Positions 1 to 7,008 of a DNA stretch of 64,000 nucleotides are shown piece by piece. A program made the position numbers and the translations under genes. The DNA is taken from assembly GCF_036013525.1 (NCBI RefSeq), contig NZ_CP107853.1:8680001-8744000 (forward strand), read 5' to 3'. How positions within the stretch are numbered: the first letter of the stretch is position 1; each line of letters opens with the position of its first letter. The notes beneath the pieces are model-generated. The model ran no database searches. It had not been told where the DNA came from and saw only the letters and a list, made by a program, of their open reading frames with translations. This stretch comes from Nonomuraea sp. NBC_00507 (lineage in GTDB: Bacteria > Actinomycetota > Actinomycetes > Streptosporangiales > Streptosporangiaceae).

Positions 1-294
1 CGTCGGTGGCGGCGTCGACGGCGGTCCCGACCCGACCCCGCGGAGTGCTCGCAGCGCCTCGGGGACGTCTGTGCCCGTCGAGGCCCGCGACCGCCTCGTG
101 CACCTGCCGGAGAATTTCGGTGATGGCCTCTCATTGGTCGTCCATAAGGCGACGTTACGTCTGGCTCGCCGCCTCGTCACTAGCGGACTCGACTGTCAGG
201 GTTTGGCGGGCTTTCGTGCCGCCGCTCGCCGCCATCGGCGCAGCCTCCTCAGCCGCAATTCAGTGAAGATCGCCGCCGACCTGCACAACGCGAA
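1..294. other. Left-edge stretch, no supported gene
   Basis: Short open frames exist on both strands but none has a convincing ribosome binding site or protein-like composition. On the minus strand about 40 codons reading off the left edge (helical, containing ITEILRQVHEAVAGL) could be the 5' part of a gene continuing outside the window, but the frame meets a TGA just upstream of this helix and I cannot fix a start. Confidence 0.4.
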
Positions 295-330
295 GAAGCC
301 GCCCTCCCCATGCAGGGGGAGGGCGGCTTC
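295..330 (-). terminator. Strong hairpin terminator after the small secreted peptide gene
   Basis: A perfect 15-bp inverted repeat (295-309 paired with 316-330, loop 310-315) begins 9 bp beyond the stop codon of the minus-strand peptide gene. The stem is GC-rich with few flanking T residues, as is usual for actinomycete terminators. Confidence 0.8.
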
Positions 331-339
331 TGGTTTGTC

Positions 340-528
340 CTACAGGCCCTTGCACCACATCCAGACGCCGTCGATCTGGCATTTGTACCAGCCGTCATTC
401 GCCGGGTTCCACGCGTGCGCAGGACTGCTCGCCATACCGATGGTCAGCATGGTGGTGACGGAGACGAGGGCCAGAGCCAATGCCCGGCGGATGCCCCGGG
501 CCGCAAACATGTTTCTCATGGCCCTCAT
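340..528 (-). CDS. Small secreted Trp/Cys peptide precursor (62 aa)
   Basis: The product has an Arg-rich N-terminus, a hydrophobic core (about residues 16-32) and an AHA signal-peptidase site at residues 37-39, so the predicted mature part is only about 23 residues. That part is rich in Trp (W40, W47, W56, W58) and has two Cys (C50, C59) that could form a disulfide loop. ATGs at codons 1, 4 and 7 are all possible starts; an AAGGGG stretch lies upstream of the first. A strong terminator follows directly. I do not recognise a family; such miniature exported proteins are common in actinomycetes and mostly uncharacterised. Prediction of export is firm, function unknown. Confidence 0.6.
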   Translation of the reverse strand: MRAMRNMFAARGIRRALALALVSVTTMLTIGMASSPAHAWNPANDGWYKCQIDGVWMWCKGL

Positions 529-617
529 GCAACACGCCGCCCCTTGGACTCCCCTGGGGTTCCGCTGGGCCTGACTTGGGCCCCTCCTGAGAGCTGCCTT
601 GTCTCGGGGCCTGGCGA

Positions 618-749
618 TCAGGCAGCCAGGTCGTAGTTCGGCTTCTTCCCGGTCAGCCCGGCAGCGAGCAGGGTCCGGCCGCCCGCCGGCCGATTGCCGT
701 CATCCTTCGGGAGCGGGCCACTGGTGACCCTCGCACCACCGCGCGCCAC
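618..749 (-). pseudogene. N-terminal remnant of a phage terminase small subunit
   Basis: A 43-residue frame starts at GTG (747-749) behind a GGAGAGGGGG ribosome binding site. Its opening MARGGAR..SGPLP followed by a TLLAAGLTGKKP segment resembles the N-terminus of small terminase subunits of actinobacterial phages (proteins starting ARGGAR-x-x-SGP, then an L-P/A-A-x-G-x-x-G motif). The family is normally over 100 residues and has a DNA-binding and oligomerisation core that is absent here. An HNH-like frame lies 135 bp upstream, the usual neighbour in phage packaging modules. No large terminase follows, so this looks like the stump of a deleted prophage. The assignment rests on pattern memory, not on an alignment. 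Confidence 0.5.
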
Positions 750-883
750 GACCGCCCCCTCTCCCTATGAGCTCGACGGATCGGTTCAATCAGCGTGCGA
801 GCGGTCTGAACCCGTACAGAAAAAGAGCAGCCTGGCGGACGGGTCCTTCCGCGCGGGCATTTTCGCGATGCCGACCCCGCCCC
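750..883 (-). other. Non-coding segment between HNH and terminase remnants (possible cos region)
   Basis: This 134-bp segment separates the HNH-like stop from the terminase ribosome binding site. In many actinophages the cos site lies between HNH and terminase small-subunit genes; that is the only reason to suggest it. On the minus strand it has GC-rich blocks and a CTCTTTTTCTG run, but I see no symmetric cos-like element. Confidence 0.25.
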
Positions 884-1054
884 CTACCCCTTGGGCGTGG
901 CCCGGTTGCCGCGGGACAAGTTGCAGGTTGCGCATGCTGGAACGTAGTTGTCGATCTCGTTCGATCCATTGTGCGAGCGATGCTGCACTTGGCGGCGGCT
1001 CTTGGTGGGGACGGCTCGCTTGGCCGGCTGGTGTGAGGGGCGGAAGCGTGGCAT
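884..1054 (-). pseudogene. Truncated HNH endonuclease (56 aa)
   Basis: The ATG at 1052-1054 follows a GGGAGGTGG ribosome binding site at ideal spacing. The C-terminal half shows the second part of an HNH zinc-finger nuclease: an H (residue 25), then NGSNEIDN with the central Asn, then the ACATCN segment with CxxCN and SRGNR. The first CxxC knuckle that normally precedes the catalytic His is missing, and the whole is about half the usual phage HNH length, so nuclease activity is doubtful. Position just upstream of a terminase-like frame fits the HNH-TerS order of phage packaging modules. Confidence 0.55.
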
Positions 1055-1069
1055 GGCCACCTCCCGCAG

Positions 1070-1310
1070 TTACTCCCGGGTCTGTTTCACCTGGCTGTAG
1101 TCGACGCCGGGGACTTTCTCGACTTCGTGGGCGCAACCAGACCGCTCGGGGCTCTCGGAGGCCGCCGCGGTAGCCGGGAGCGTCTTCGACGATCTCGACG
1201 AGCGCTATCCGTTCGCCATCGGCTTTGCGGTGCCACTCCAGGAGGGTGCCGACATTGACGTGGTGGCCGGGCAGTTTGACGGCGGGTGGCAGCGACACGC
1301 TAGCGAGCAT
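1070..1310 (-). pseudogene. Frameshifted hypothetical protein of the prophage remnant
   Basis: Two protein-like stretches lie in different frames. From the ATG at 1310 comes a segment with VKLPGHHVNVGTLLEWH and ALVEIVED; then a frame shifted by one base gives ESPERSGCAHEVEKVPGVDY and stops with TAA at 1070-1072, 15 bp before the HNH-like start. Joined, they would make a protein of about 80 residues. I do not recognise the family. The shift lies between about 1150 and 1200 and could be real decay or a base-calling error. Confidence 0.4.
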
Positions 1311-1341
1311 ACCCAGCGTGCGAACGCGTATTCGAGTGCGG

Positions 1342-1806
1342 CTAGGAGGCGAGCAGGTCGAAGTGGAAGCCCAGCAAGAACAGCCCCAGGGATATCCACC
1401 GCGCCACCGGAGAGAACTCGGGATGCTGAAGTGCGAATCCGATCATGACAGTTGCCGCGCCAGCTGCGCCGCCGGCGGCGGTCGCGAGCCAAAACCGCAA
1501 CGGGGAGTCTGTCCCCATTGGTCCAGTGGCCACGTCGACGAGCACTCCCGCGATCACCCCTGCGAAGAGCCCAGCAATGAAGGGGCGTAGAGGGCCCTGG
1601 GCCATGGACCGTACCAGGCGGTCGCCATACCGGAAGAGCTTCTCTGGGCCGACCAAGTCGATCAGGACTGCGGCACCGGCCAGAAATGAGAGGATCTTGC
1701 CGAACCGGCCCCACCAGATCACCGGCATCCCGAGCATGTCGTACCCGAGAGTGGATCGGCCCTGCAGCCATTGGCCCCACGCCTCGAAGTAGCTGATGTC
1801 CGCCAC
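1342..1806 (-). CDS. Multipass membrane protein, hypothetical (154 aa)
   Basis: The GTG-started frame encodes about four hydrophobic segments: near residues 37-52, 74-93 (PFIAGLFAGVIAGVLVDVA), 103-126 and 137-151. The N-terminal 35 residues are soluble and aromatic. No catalytic motif or known family is visible. It follows another small membrane protein on the same strand at 49 bp, so the two may be co-transcribed. The alternating small hydrophobic helices would fit a holin-like or accessory membrane protein of the mobile element, but this is only a suggestion from context. Confidence 0.6.
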   Translation of the reverse strand: MADISYFEAWGQWLQGRSTLGYDMLGMPVIWWGRFGKILSFLAGAAVLIDLVGPEKLFRYGDRLVRSMAQGPLRPFIAGLFAGVIAGVLVDVATGPMGTDSPLRFWLATAAGGAAGAATVMIGFALQHPEFSPVARWISLGLFLLGFHFDLLAS

Positions 1807-1855
1807 GAACGGAGCATAGAAGCGGCCCCGGGTGGCTACCTAGGAGGCAGGGCCG

Positions 1856-2092
1856 TTACTTCTTGTCGCGGTCGATCAGGATGTGCCAGCCGAGCCACAC
1901 CAGCCCGCCGAGGAACGCGAGACCAGCGGCGATGCCCCAGGGCTTGCCGGGTTCGAGCCCGAGGATGAGCCGCAGGTGCGCGCTGAGGGTGTTGTCCATG
2001 TCGCCGGACGCGAGCGCCAGGCCCTCGATGATGGCGAAGCCCAGCACGGTGAGAGCGCCCAAGATGATCCATGCGCGCCGGTACGGAGACAT
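1856..2092 (-). CDS. Small two-helix membrane protein (78 aa)
   Basis: The ATG at 2090-2092 is preceded by a strong GGAGGTGA ribosome binding site. The product has a hydrophobic helix at about residues 8-28 and a second at about 54-72, ending in a charged tail (DRDKK). The two-helix topology, small size and location next to phage-like genes are compatible with a holin-like or phage accessory membrane protein; there is no motif to prove it. The gene starts 15 bp after the end of the GIY-YIG-type gene, which suggests one transcript. Confidence 0.6.
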   Translation of the reverse strand: MSPYRRAWIILGALTVLGFAIIEGLALASGDMDNTLSAHLRLILGLEPGKPWGIAAGLAFLGGLVWLGWHILIDRDKK

Positions 2093-2106
2093 GAACGTCA
2101 CCTCCG

Positions 2107-2427
2107 TCAAGCCGCGAGCTGTCTCCGAAGTTCGATGTAGGCCACCAGGTCGTCGCCGGGCTGGAACCACTCGCGCAGACGCCGTCCACCCGTTTCCGTG
2201 CCTACGCGGAGATGGCGAAACGCGCGATGGAGCGCCGCCTCGTCCTTCTGCGTTCCGGGCTGCACGTGGAGGACCTCGTCGGGGCGGAGAGCCTTCATTC
2301 GCGATCGAATGTTCGTCGTCCAGCCGATCTTGATGAGGCCGTCGCGCTTGATGAAGTAGACGTACTCAGGCATCGGCTGCGACGGTGATGGTCCTCGCTG
2401 GAGGAGTGCTTGACGTGCCTCGTCCAT
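2107..2427 (-). CDS. T5orf172/MUG113-type GIY-YIG domain protein
   Basis: The protein has the T5orf172 (Mug113) version of the GIY-YIG fold: YVYFIKRDGLIKIGWT at the first strands, R after a short gap (NIRSRMKALRP), a Glu/Asp-rich helix with E/H (DEAALHRAFRHLRV), and a final WF. These domains occur in phage and mobile-element nucleases. The ATG at 2427 gives 106 residues; the frame is open further upstream to 2571, and a helical stretch before the ATG (KHLVAAYRFVRE) may be coding from a non-ATG start, partly overlapping the preceding gene. It lies in a minus-strand run of phage-like genes. Family assignment is fairly secure; the substrate is unknown. Confidence 0.65.
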   Translation of the reverse strand: MDEARQALLQRGPSPSQPMPEYVYFIKRDGLIKIGWTTNIRSRMKALRPDEVLHVQPGTQKDEAALHRAFRHLRVGTETGGRRLREWFQPGDDLVAYIELRRQLAA

Positions 2428-2465
2428 GGACTCCCGGACGAAACGGTATGCAGCAACGAGGTGCT

Positions 2466-2630
2466 TCAGACAGATTGGGGAAGGGCGTGCCCGGGCACGA
2501 TGTCCCAGTCGCATCCGCTTGAATCGGCGGCGGCGAGGTGGCAGTGCGCCGCTTCGTCGGTCGGCTCCCAATCGGACGACTCGATGTAGCCGGCCTTCCT
2601 CACGACATGCTTGGCTCGCATTACGCTCAT
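2466..2630 (-). CDS. Small conserved-looking hypothetical protein (54 aa)
   Basis: From the ATG at 2628-2630 (GAGGAG ribosome binding site ten bases upstream; another in-frame ATG at 2621) the frame encodes a compact acidic protein with WEPTDEAAHCHLAAADSSGCDWD and no hydrophobic segment. Composition is protein-like, unlike neighbouring shadow frames. It ends inside the open frame leading into the GIY-YIG-type gene, so the two may be translationally coupled. No family recognised. Confidence 0.45.
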   Translation of the reverse strand: MSVMRAKHVVRKAGYIESSDWEPTDEAAHCHLAAADSSGCDWDIVPGHALPQSV

Positions 2631-2663
2631 GGTGTCGGCGCTCCTCAGACAGCGTCGGCCCAC

Positions 2664-3099
2664 CCCAGGACCAGTGACGTGATCGTTACCACTGTGAACA
2701 AGAGCAGCCTGACGACGGCTGGACGTACGTCTTCACTCATCCGCTAGCAGCAAGAGTGAAGACCCCAAAGGAGGCCATTCCTTTGGATGGGCTATCGGAA
2801 TATATTCGCGATAATAACCGAATTGTTGTGTAGATGTGTGACAACTTTCTGTATAAAGCGCAGACACCGACTTCGAGCTAATCATCGATATAAACGACAG
2901 CGGAAAGAATGACTCCCTCGCCATACGGGGCCGATGGCTCGATACTTTGAGCATCTAATCCCCTTGTCTACAACAGCGCGGGAGATATCATCCGCACCGA
3001 CGGGCAACACGCTGGTCGCCCCTTCCGAAATCCTGGATATCCATCTACCGGCTGGAAAACGCAGTTCTCTTGCGACGTTGGGGAACCATGCTTTCGATA
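2664..3099. other. AT-rich non-coding stretch
   Basis: Base composition falls well below the surroundings, especially 2790-2900, with runs such as GGAATATATTCG and GATAATAACC. Short frames on both strands lack ribosome binding sites and have unlikely composition. The stretch separates two groups of minus-strand genes, so it may carry promoters for the genes to its left, or mark a recently acquired segment or insertion scar. I see no terminal repeats. Confidence 0.4.
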
Positions 3100-3399
3100 C
3101 TAGGCGAAGCGGAAATGCCAATGCGTCGCCACTATGCTGCCCGAAAATAGGCCAAGGCCAACACGGGCGCGCATGACGACGGCGTGCGCTTCCTGGAGTG
3201 CGCTCGGGTCGTACGTCGGGAGCGGCCGGCCCCGCCGCCCGGTACGGCGAACGCCAACGGCCGAGATCCCGAATAGCTCGATCATTGCGCGCACCTCAGT
3301 GGCGGCCAGCATGGGGTACAGCAGCGCCGCCGCGTCGTCGATCGTCCAGGCGTCCACGTCATCATGATGCCCCGCCTGGGGCGGGCTCGTCTCGGCCAC
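3100..3399 (-). CDS. Small protein with a possible helix-turn-helix fold (99 aa)
   Basis: The central part (WTIDDAAALLYPML, then EVRAMIELFGISAVGVRRTGRRGRPLPTYD) reads like a small winged helix or helix-turn-helix domain of the HTH_17 kind, where a GVRR..GRGRP..YD pattern ends the recognition unit. A short Pro/His/Asp-rich N-terminus precedes it. It overlaps the upstream membrane-protein gene by 38 bp on the same strand, so translation is probably coupled. Such pairs are common on integrated elements. DNA binding is an inference from pattern alone. Confidence 0.5.
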   Translation of the reverse strand: MAETSPPQAGHHDDVDAWTIDDAAALLYPMLAATEVRAMIELFGISAVGVRRTGRRGRPLPTYDPSALQEAHAVVMRARVGLGLFSGSIVATHWHFRFA

Positions 3400-3814
3400 G
3401 CTCTACAAGCTCGCGTCCCACTGCAATGGCCACGCTCTGTGCGTCGAGCCTTCTCCTGCCAAGGGCATTGATCAGCATAAGCCCAATCGGCAACGCGATG
3501 GAGGCCACGATCAGCATTATGAAAGACCTATCGATCAGGATGCCCGTCGGGACACCAGTCATGATCGCCAGTAACCACGCGGCGTACCAGATCGACTCAA
3601 CGGTGCTCAGATGCATGAAAGCGCGATGCGCAACGGGATTGTCTATGTAGAACTGGACCCTTTCGCGAAGCTCGCGCTCCCTCTCTGCTTTATTCGTCGC
3701 AGCCGTTCGGCTCCGCTTGGCGTTCCAAGCCTGGAACTTGGGCGTCAGGATGTTCGCGAGGATGCTCAGGGGGATGCTGATCAACGCACCCACGATCAAG
3801 CTCGTCATGTCCAC
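3362..3814 (-). CDS. Membrane protein with three predicted helices (150 aa)
   Basis: Hydrophobic helices lie at about residues 5-25, 73-93 and 98-120. Between the first two is a strongly charged, probably coiled segment (AKRSRTAATNKAERERELRERVQFYI), and the tail is charged. The start ATG at 3814 is the first of two close Met codons. The layout, an N-terminal anchor, a cytosolic coil and a hairpin of two helices, has no family I recognise. It overlaps the following HTH-like gene. Confidence 0.6.
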   Translation of the reverse strand: MDMTSLIVGALISIPLSILANILTPKFQAWNAKRSRTAATNKAERERELRERVQFYIDNPVAHRAFMHLSTVESIWYAAWLLAIMTGVPTGILIDRSFIMLIVASIALPIGLMLINALGRRRLDAQSVAIAVGRELVERGRDEPAPGGAS

Positions 3815-3953
3815 GAGCAGGACACTAAGCCCGCAGGCAAGCGCCAGATGTCGGCCTTGTCCATTCCGTAATACCCAGACGTGCCTGAGGGCCGGAAGCG
3901 AGTCGGCGGGACGTTATCCCGGTCGCGTATCCGGGCCTCAGGGGTTCGGGTGG

Positions 3954-4163
3954 TCAGGGCCCGCTGTGGTGCGCGTCGCCGGAGTCGTCGTCAACGGCAT
4001 GGGCCTCGATCCAGATGGTTGCGAGGTCGGGGCGTCCGAGCGCGGTCAGTAGCTCGGCGAGCGCGTCCACCTCCTCGCAGTTGAGGCGGATGGCGTCGTC
4101 GTGCGCGCAGGAGCCGTCGAAGGTTTCGACGAACGAGGCGGCGACGGTGTCGGGGATGGTCAC
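3954..4163 (-). CDS. Small acidic hypothetical protein (69 aa)
   Basis: Started by GTG at 4161-4163. The product is acidic with DDAIRLNCEEVDALAELLTALGRPDLATIWIEAH, a helix-rich pattern seen in small genes next to DUF932-type genes on actinobacterial integrated elements. Its start would overlap the stop of the upstream gene as GTGA once a one-base shift there is corrected, so the two were probably a coupled pair. Function unknown. Confidence 0.6.
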   Translation of the reverse strand: MTIPDTVAASFVETFDGSCAHDDAIRLNCEEVDALAELLTALGRPDLATIWIEAHAVDDDSGDAHHSGP

Positions 4164-4485
4164 GGGGCGGCCTGCTGTTCGAGTCGTCGGCCAGGCGGGC
4201 GATGATGTTCAGGATGTTGGCTCCGTCCATGCCGTGATGGGCGAACGGGCCCAGTGAGAACGCGACGTGCAGCAGCACGTCCACGGCGCCGGGGTTCGGC
4301 CCGAGCTCGCGGACGAACTCCGGCCGGATCATGGCCACGGCGTCGTCGATGGCCTGCGAGGCGTCCTCGTGGGCGTAGCGGCGGCGGCTCTCCCGGATGC
4401 TGTCGAGGATGCGCTGGCGGTCGTAGCCGTCGATGGCGACCAGGCCGCGCTGGGCGTAGTAGGTGGCGATCTCGTCGGGCGTCAT
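4160..4485 (-). pseudogene. Hypothetical element gene with an apparent one-base deletion near its 3' end
   Basis: The ATG at 4483-4485 has an excellent GAGGAGA ribosome binding site. The product starts MTPDEIATYYAQRG and contains RQRILDSIRESRRRYAHEDASQ and a helical ANILNIIARLADDS segment. After residue about 102 the frame runs into Arg/Pro-rich nonsense as far as 3991. Adding one base near 4178 would give EQQAAP and a TGA at 4160-4162, overlapping the GTG of the next gene. This strongly suggests an indel, real or from sequencing. It sits between the DUF932 remnant and the small acidic gene, a typical accessory gene block. Confidence 0.55.
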
Positions 4486-4541
4486 CGGTTTCTCCTCAGG
4501 TGAGGGGCGGCCCGCCCTCCAAACAGGCCGCCCGGGGGTGG

Positions 4542-5070
4542 TCAGCGGCGAACCAGGGTCATGAGCCGCTTGTGGGCCGTGTTCTTGATCTCGTCGTCCG
4601 CGCCCTCCAGCAGGGCAGTGGCGCGGGCGATCTCCTCGGTCATGGTCTTGGCCGGGGCGGCGCGGCGCGACGTGGTCCAGGTAGGGTGACCACGCGCTCC
4701 GCGGCGTACGCGGTCCGCCCGAGGCGCTCCGACTCGGCGCGGTACATCGCACCGAGCTGCTCGCTGCGGCGGGCGGCGGCGTTGCGGGTGCGCAGAGGCC
4801 GCGTCGTCCTTGAGCGGCCACAGGTCCGTGACCAGCCGCTCGAAGTCCCGCATGGCGATCTCGGTCTGCGCGAGAAGGGTCTCCTCGGCCGCCCACTCTT
4901 CGTAGTACTCGACGGTAAGCCCGAGCGTGCGGCGGGCCTCGGCGATCCGGTCGAGGGCGCTCGCAGTGTGGCGGACCTTCCACGTGCTGTGCGCGTCACG
5001 CACGGCGAACCGCTTGGTGTTGGCGCAGACGACCCGCCACGGCGTGACGAGGGCCTGCGCCGGTGAGCGT
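4542..5070 (-). pseudogene. C-terminal remnant of a DUF932 (TIGR03299) phage/plasmid-type protein
   Basis: Pieces of the conserved DUF932 C-terminus can be read in order but in three frames: ALVTPWRVVCANTKRFAV and HSTWKVRHTASALDRIAEAR with the following helices (about 5070-4800), then RRSEQLGAMYRAESERLG and TAYAAERVV (4800-4690), then YLDHVAPRRP (about 4690-4660), then TEEIARATALLEGADDEI to the stop at 4542. The N-terminal half of the usual protein is missing; upstream of about 5060 the sequence changes character. DUF932 genes are carried by phages, plasmids and integrative elements. At least two indels break it, so no full product is expected unless these are assembly errors. Confidence 0.65.
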
Positions 5071-5235
5071 CCGCAAGCCGATCGCCGAGCTGGCCGCGGA
5101 CAAGAACTGGTTGGGCATCGCGGTCCGGCGGTGGCTGGCCACTTGGGAACGCAAGAGCGGCCGACCTCGAGCGTCGTGGGGCTTACTCAGCTACGCACGA
5201 TCCGGTAACAGATCGCCCAGAGCGCTCCGCTATGC
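5064..5235 (+). other. Junction segment with a short plus-strand frame
   Basis: A GTG-started frame of about 50 codons (beginning VSVRKPIAELAADKNWLG) reads rightwards from the break point of the DUF932 remnant. It has no recognisable domain and may be a fragment brought in by the rearrangement that removed the DUF932 N-terminus. Confidence 0.25.
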
Positions 5236-5931
5236 GTGATGATGTCGGCTGTGCTCAGCCAGCTCACCCCCTCACCAGCTCCGACCGTCACTGTGACCGA
5301 GACCGTTGTGGTGGCACCGGCCCCGCCGGTCGTGAACGTTCAGATGCCGCCAGACACGCTCGATGTGTGGAAGGACATCGTCTGGGGTGACTTCGGCGGC
5401 GCTGTGCTCGCCGTACTCGGAGGGCTCGTAGCCGGGTGGCTCGCCTCGCGCCTCGTCGTACGCGCCGATCGCCGGGCGCGGGATGAGGACAATCGACGGA
5501 CCCTTGCGCTGGAGTACGCCGATGCATCCCGACAGCTTGCGAAGCTTCTGTACCCGGGTGTTCAGTCCAACATCCTGGAAGACGCGCTGGAGAGATTCGA
5601 ACTGATCACCGGGCGGATAGCACGGTTCTACTCAGAACATCGCGAGCACGAAAGGTACGCCAGTTGGATCAAGTTGTCCGCCAGTCCCATCGGCACCCGC
5701 CTCTACCTCGCCATGCAGGACACTGAAACTGCCTATGGCCCTACCTCCGATCCGGACAAGCTGGCCGAGCTTTCCGAACTACGGACGGACCTGAAGGTCA
5801 TCGAGCACAGCACGTTGGAGTGGGTCAGGTCCCCCGAGAACTGGAAGCTCGACGAGTCTGCCCGCGAGGCGCACACGCGGGTGAAAGAGATGTTCTCGTC
5901 CTCGCCCGCGGAAGACCCACCTTCCGAATGA
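5236..5931 (+). CDS. Membrane-anchored hypothetical protein (231 aa)
   Basis: GTG followed by two ATG codons (5236, 5239, 5242) give alternative starts. A Pro/Val/Thr-rich N-terminus of about 45 residues precedes one hydrophobic segment (about residues 53-75, FGGAVLAVLGGLVAGWLASRL), then a basic stop-transfer patch and a long soluble alpha-helical domain with LEYADASRQLAKLLYPG and RFYSEHREHERYASW. The arrangement suggests a single-pass protein with a cytosolic helical domain. The C-terminus is acidic and disordered. No family is recognised. It is monocistronic as far as can be seen, with a convergent YCII gene downstream. Confidence 0.65.
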   Translation: MMMSAVLSQLTPSPAPTVTVTETVVVAPAPPVVNVQMPPDTLDVWKDIVWGDFGGAVLAVLGGLVAGWLASRLVVRADRRARDEDNRRTLALEYADASRQLAKLLYPGVQSNILEDALERFELITGRIARFYSEHREHERYASWIKLSASPIGTRLYLAMQDTETAYGPTSDPDKLAELSELRTDLKVIEHSTLEWVRSPENWKLDESAREAHTRVKEMFSSSPAEDPPSE

Positions 5932-5965
5932 GGCGCTAGAGGTCCGGATGGCGTTCTGACGCGGC

Positions 5966-6313
5966 TCATCTGGTTTCGACGGGGCGGATCTCGACGGTGG
6001 GGCAGGCCGGCCAGGTGCGCACCATGCGCAGCGCCTCGTCCAGGTCCTCGACATCGATCTCGCAGAACCCGCTGACCACCTCTTTGCCCTCGACGAACGG
6101 CCCGTCGGTGATCATCGGCTCCGCGTCGCCCCGCAGGCGAACGGTGGTGGCGGTGTGCGGGGGCTGGAGCTTGCCGCCCATGCGGGCCTTGCCCGCGTGG
6201 GCGGCGAACCACCGCTCCACCTGCCGCACGGCCTCCGCGCGTTCCTCGTCGCTCATGGCCGCCAGGTCCTTCTCGTACGGCTCGGTGTCGGCGAACATCA
6301 GCACGAATTTCAT
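5966..6313 (-). CDS. YCII-family (DGPF) protein
   Basis: The 115-residue product opens with MKFVLMFADTEPYEKDL and has the DGPFVEGKEVVSGF signature that names the DGPF/YCII group, followed by the ferredoxin-like second half ending in VEIRPVE. These small proteins (often annotated PhnB-like or sigma-associated) have an uncertain enzymatic role and are often located near ECF sigma genes, none of which is seen here. The start at 6311-6313 is favoured by an AAGGAGAG ribosome binding site; an upstream in-frame ATG would add 18 unlikely residues. Confidence 0.85.
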   Translation of the reverse strand: MKFVLMFADTEPYEKDLAAMSDEERAEAVRQVERWFAAHAGKARMGGKLQPPHTATTVRLRGDAEPMITDGPFVEGKEVVSGFCEIDVEDLDEALRMVRTWPACPTVEIRPVETR

Positions 6314-6402
6314 GGCATGTCTCTCCTTCTGCTCTTTATCAGAGAGACGATCGGCGGCACCTGGCATTCGACACCCGGCTCGGATGCTGCTCGAGATGGT
6401 CG

Positions 6403-6876
6403 CTAGACGAGGGCGACGCGCACCACCGGTGACCAGCGGGTGCAGCTCGACTTCTGGCCGGGAATGCCCCTCCTGCAGAGCTGGACCATGACGTCCACGT
6501 ACGACCCGGCGGGAGCCGCGAAGGTGAACTTGCGGGCGACACCCGCCTTCACCTCCCGCTGCGCTCCTGCACCGGTGCGGAGGTTGTAGTAATAGCCGGG
6601 CGCGTCACCATAGCCGCCGTAATACAGGGTGACGTTGTTCGTGCACGAGTTGTACCGGGCGCCCAGGTACGGGGTGTCGTTGTACTCGTACCTGGTGGGG
6701 TTGCTGCCGGTCCGGTAGCCGGTCCGCGACGTGCCGTCCCGGATGTCGCAGTTCTGCGCCGTGACGGCGGCCTGTACCGTCGTGGTGGCCCCTGCCTGCG
6801 TTGCGGATGCCGACAGCAACCCGGCGGCCATCAAGGACGACGCCATGGCGGCGCCGGCGAGCATTCTTGCCTTCAT
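6403..6876 (-). CDS. Secreted Tyr/Asn-rich protein (157 aa)
   Basis: A classical signal peptide (MKARML, hydrophobic core to about residue 25, small residues SATQAGA) is followed by a mature domain of about 125 residues rich in Tyr, Asn, Gly and Thr with four Cys (in QNCDI, NSCTN, QLCRR and SSCTR), consistent with two disulfides in a beta-rich extracellular fold. No catalytic motif or family is recognised. It stands alone between the YCII gene and a divergent response-regulator fragment. Confidence 0.7.
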   Translation of the reverse strand: MKARMLAGAAMASSLMAAGLLSASATQAGATTTVQAAVTAQNCDIRDGTSRTGYRTGSNPTRYEYNDTPYLGARYNSCTNNVTLYYGGYGDAPGYYYNLRTGAGAQREVKAGVARKFTFAAPAGSYVDVMVQLCRRGIPGQKSSCTRWSPVVRVALV

Positions 6877-7008
6877 GAGATTCCCCTGTGTCGGAACTTC
6901 CTACTCCGATGACTTTGAAGGCGCGGCACCCCGGGCCGCATGAGTAGCCCCTACTCAAAAACCGGCGGGGCTCCGCGTCGGAGGGATGGCCGAAGGTCCG
7001 TGCGCACA

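Noticed and set aside
786..1310. Single 174-residue minus-strand protein
   Set aside because: Only its first 45 or so residues look like protein; the rest overlaps a better-supported HNH-like frame and a frame ending at 1070.
2733..3121. Small genes in the AT-rich stretch
   Set aside because: Several short frames on both strands lack ribosome binding sites and plausible protein composition.
3991..4983. Single 330-residue minus-strand protein
   Set aside because: It mixes shadow sequence over the DUF932 remnant with the real gene starting at 4485; the strong ribosome binding site is at 4485.
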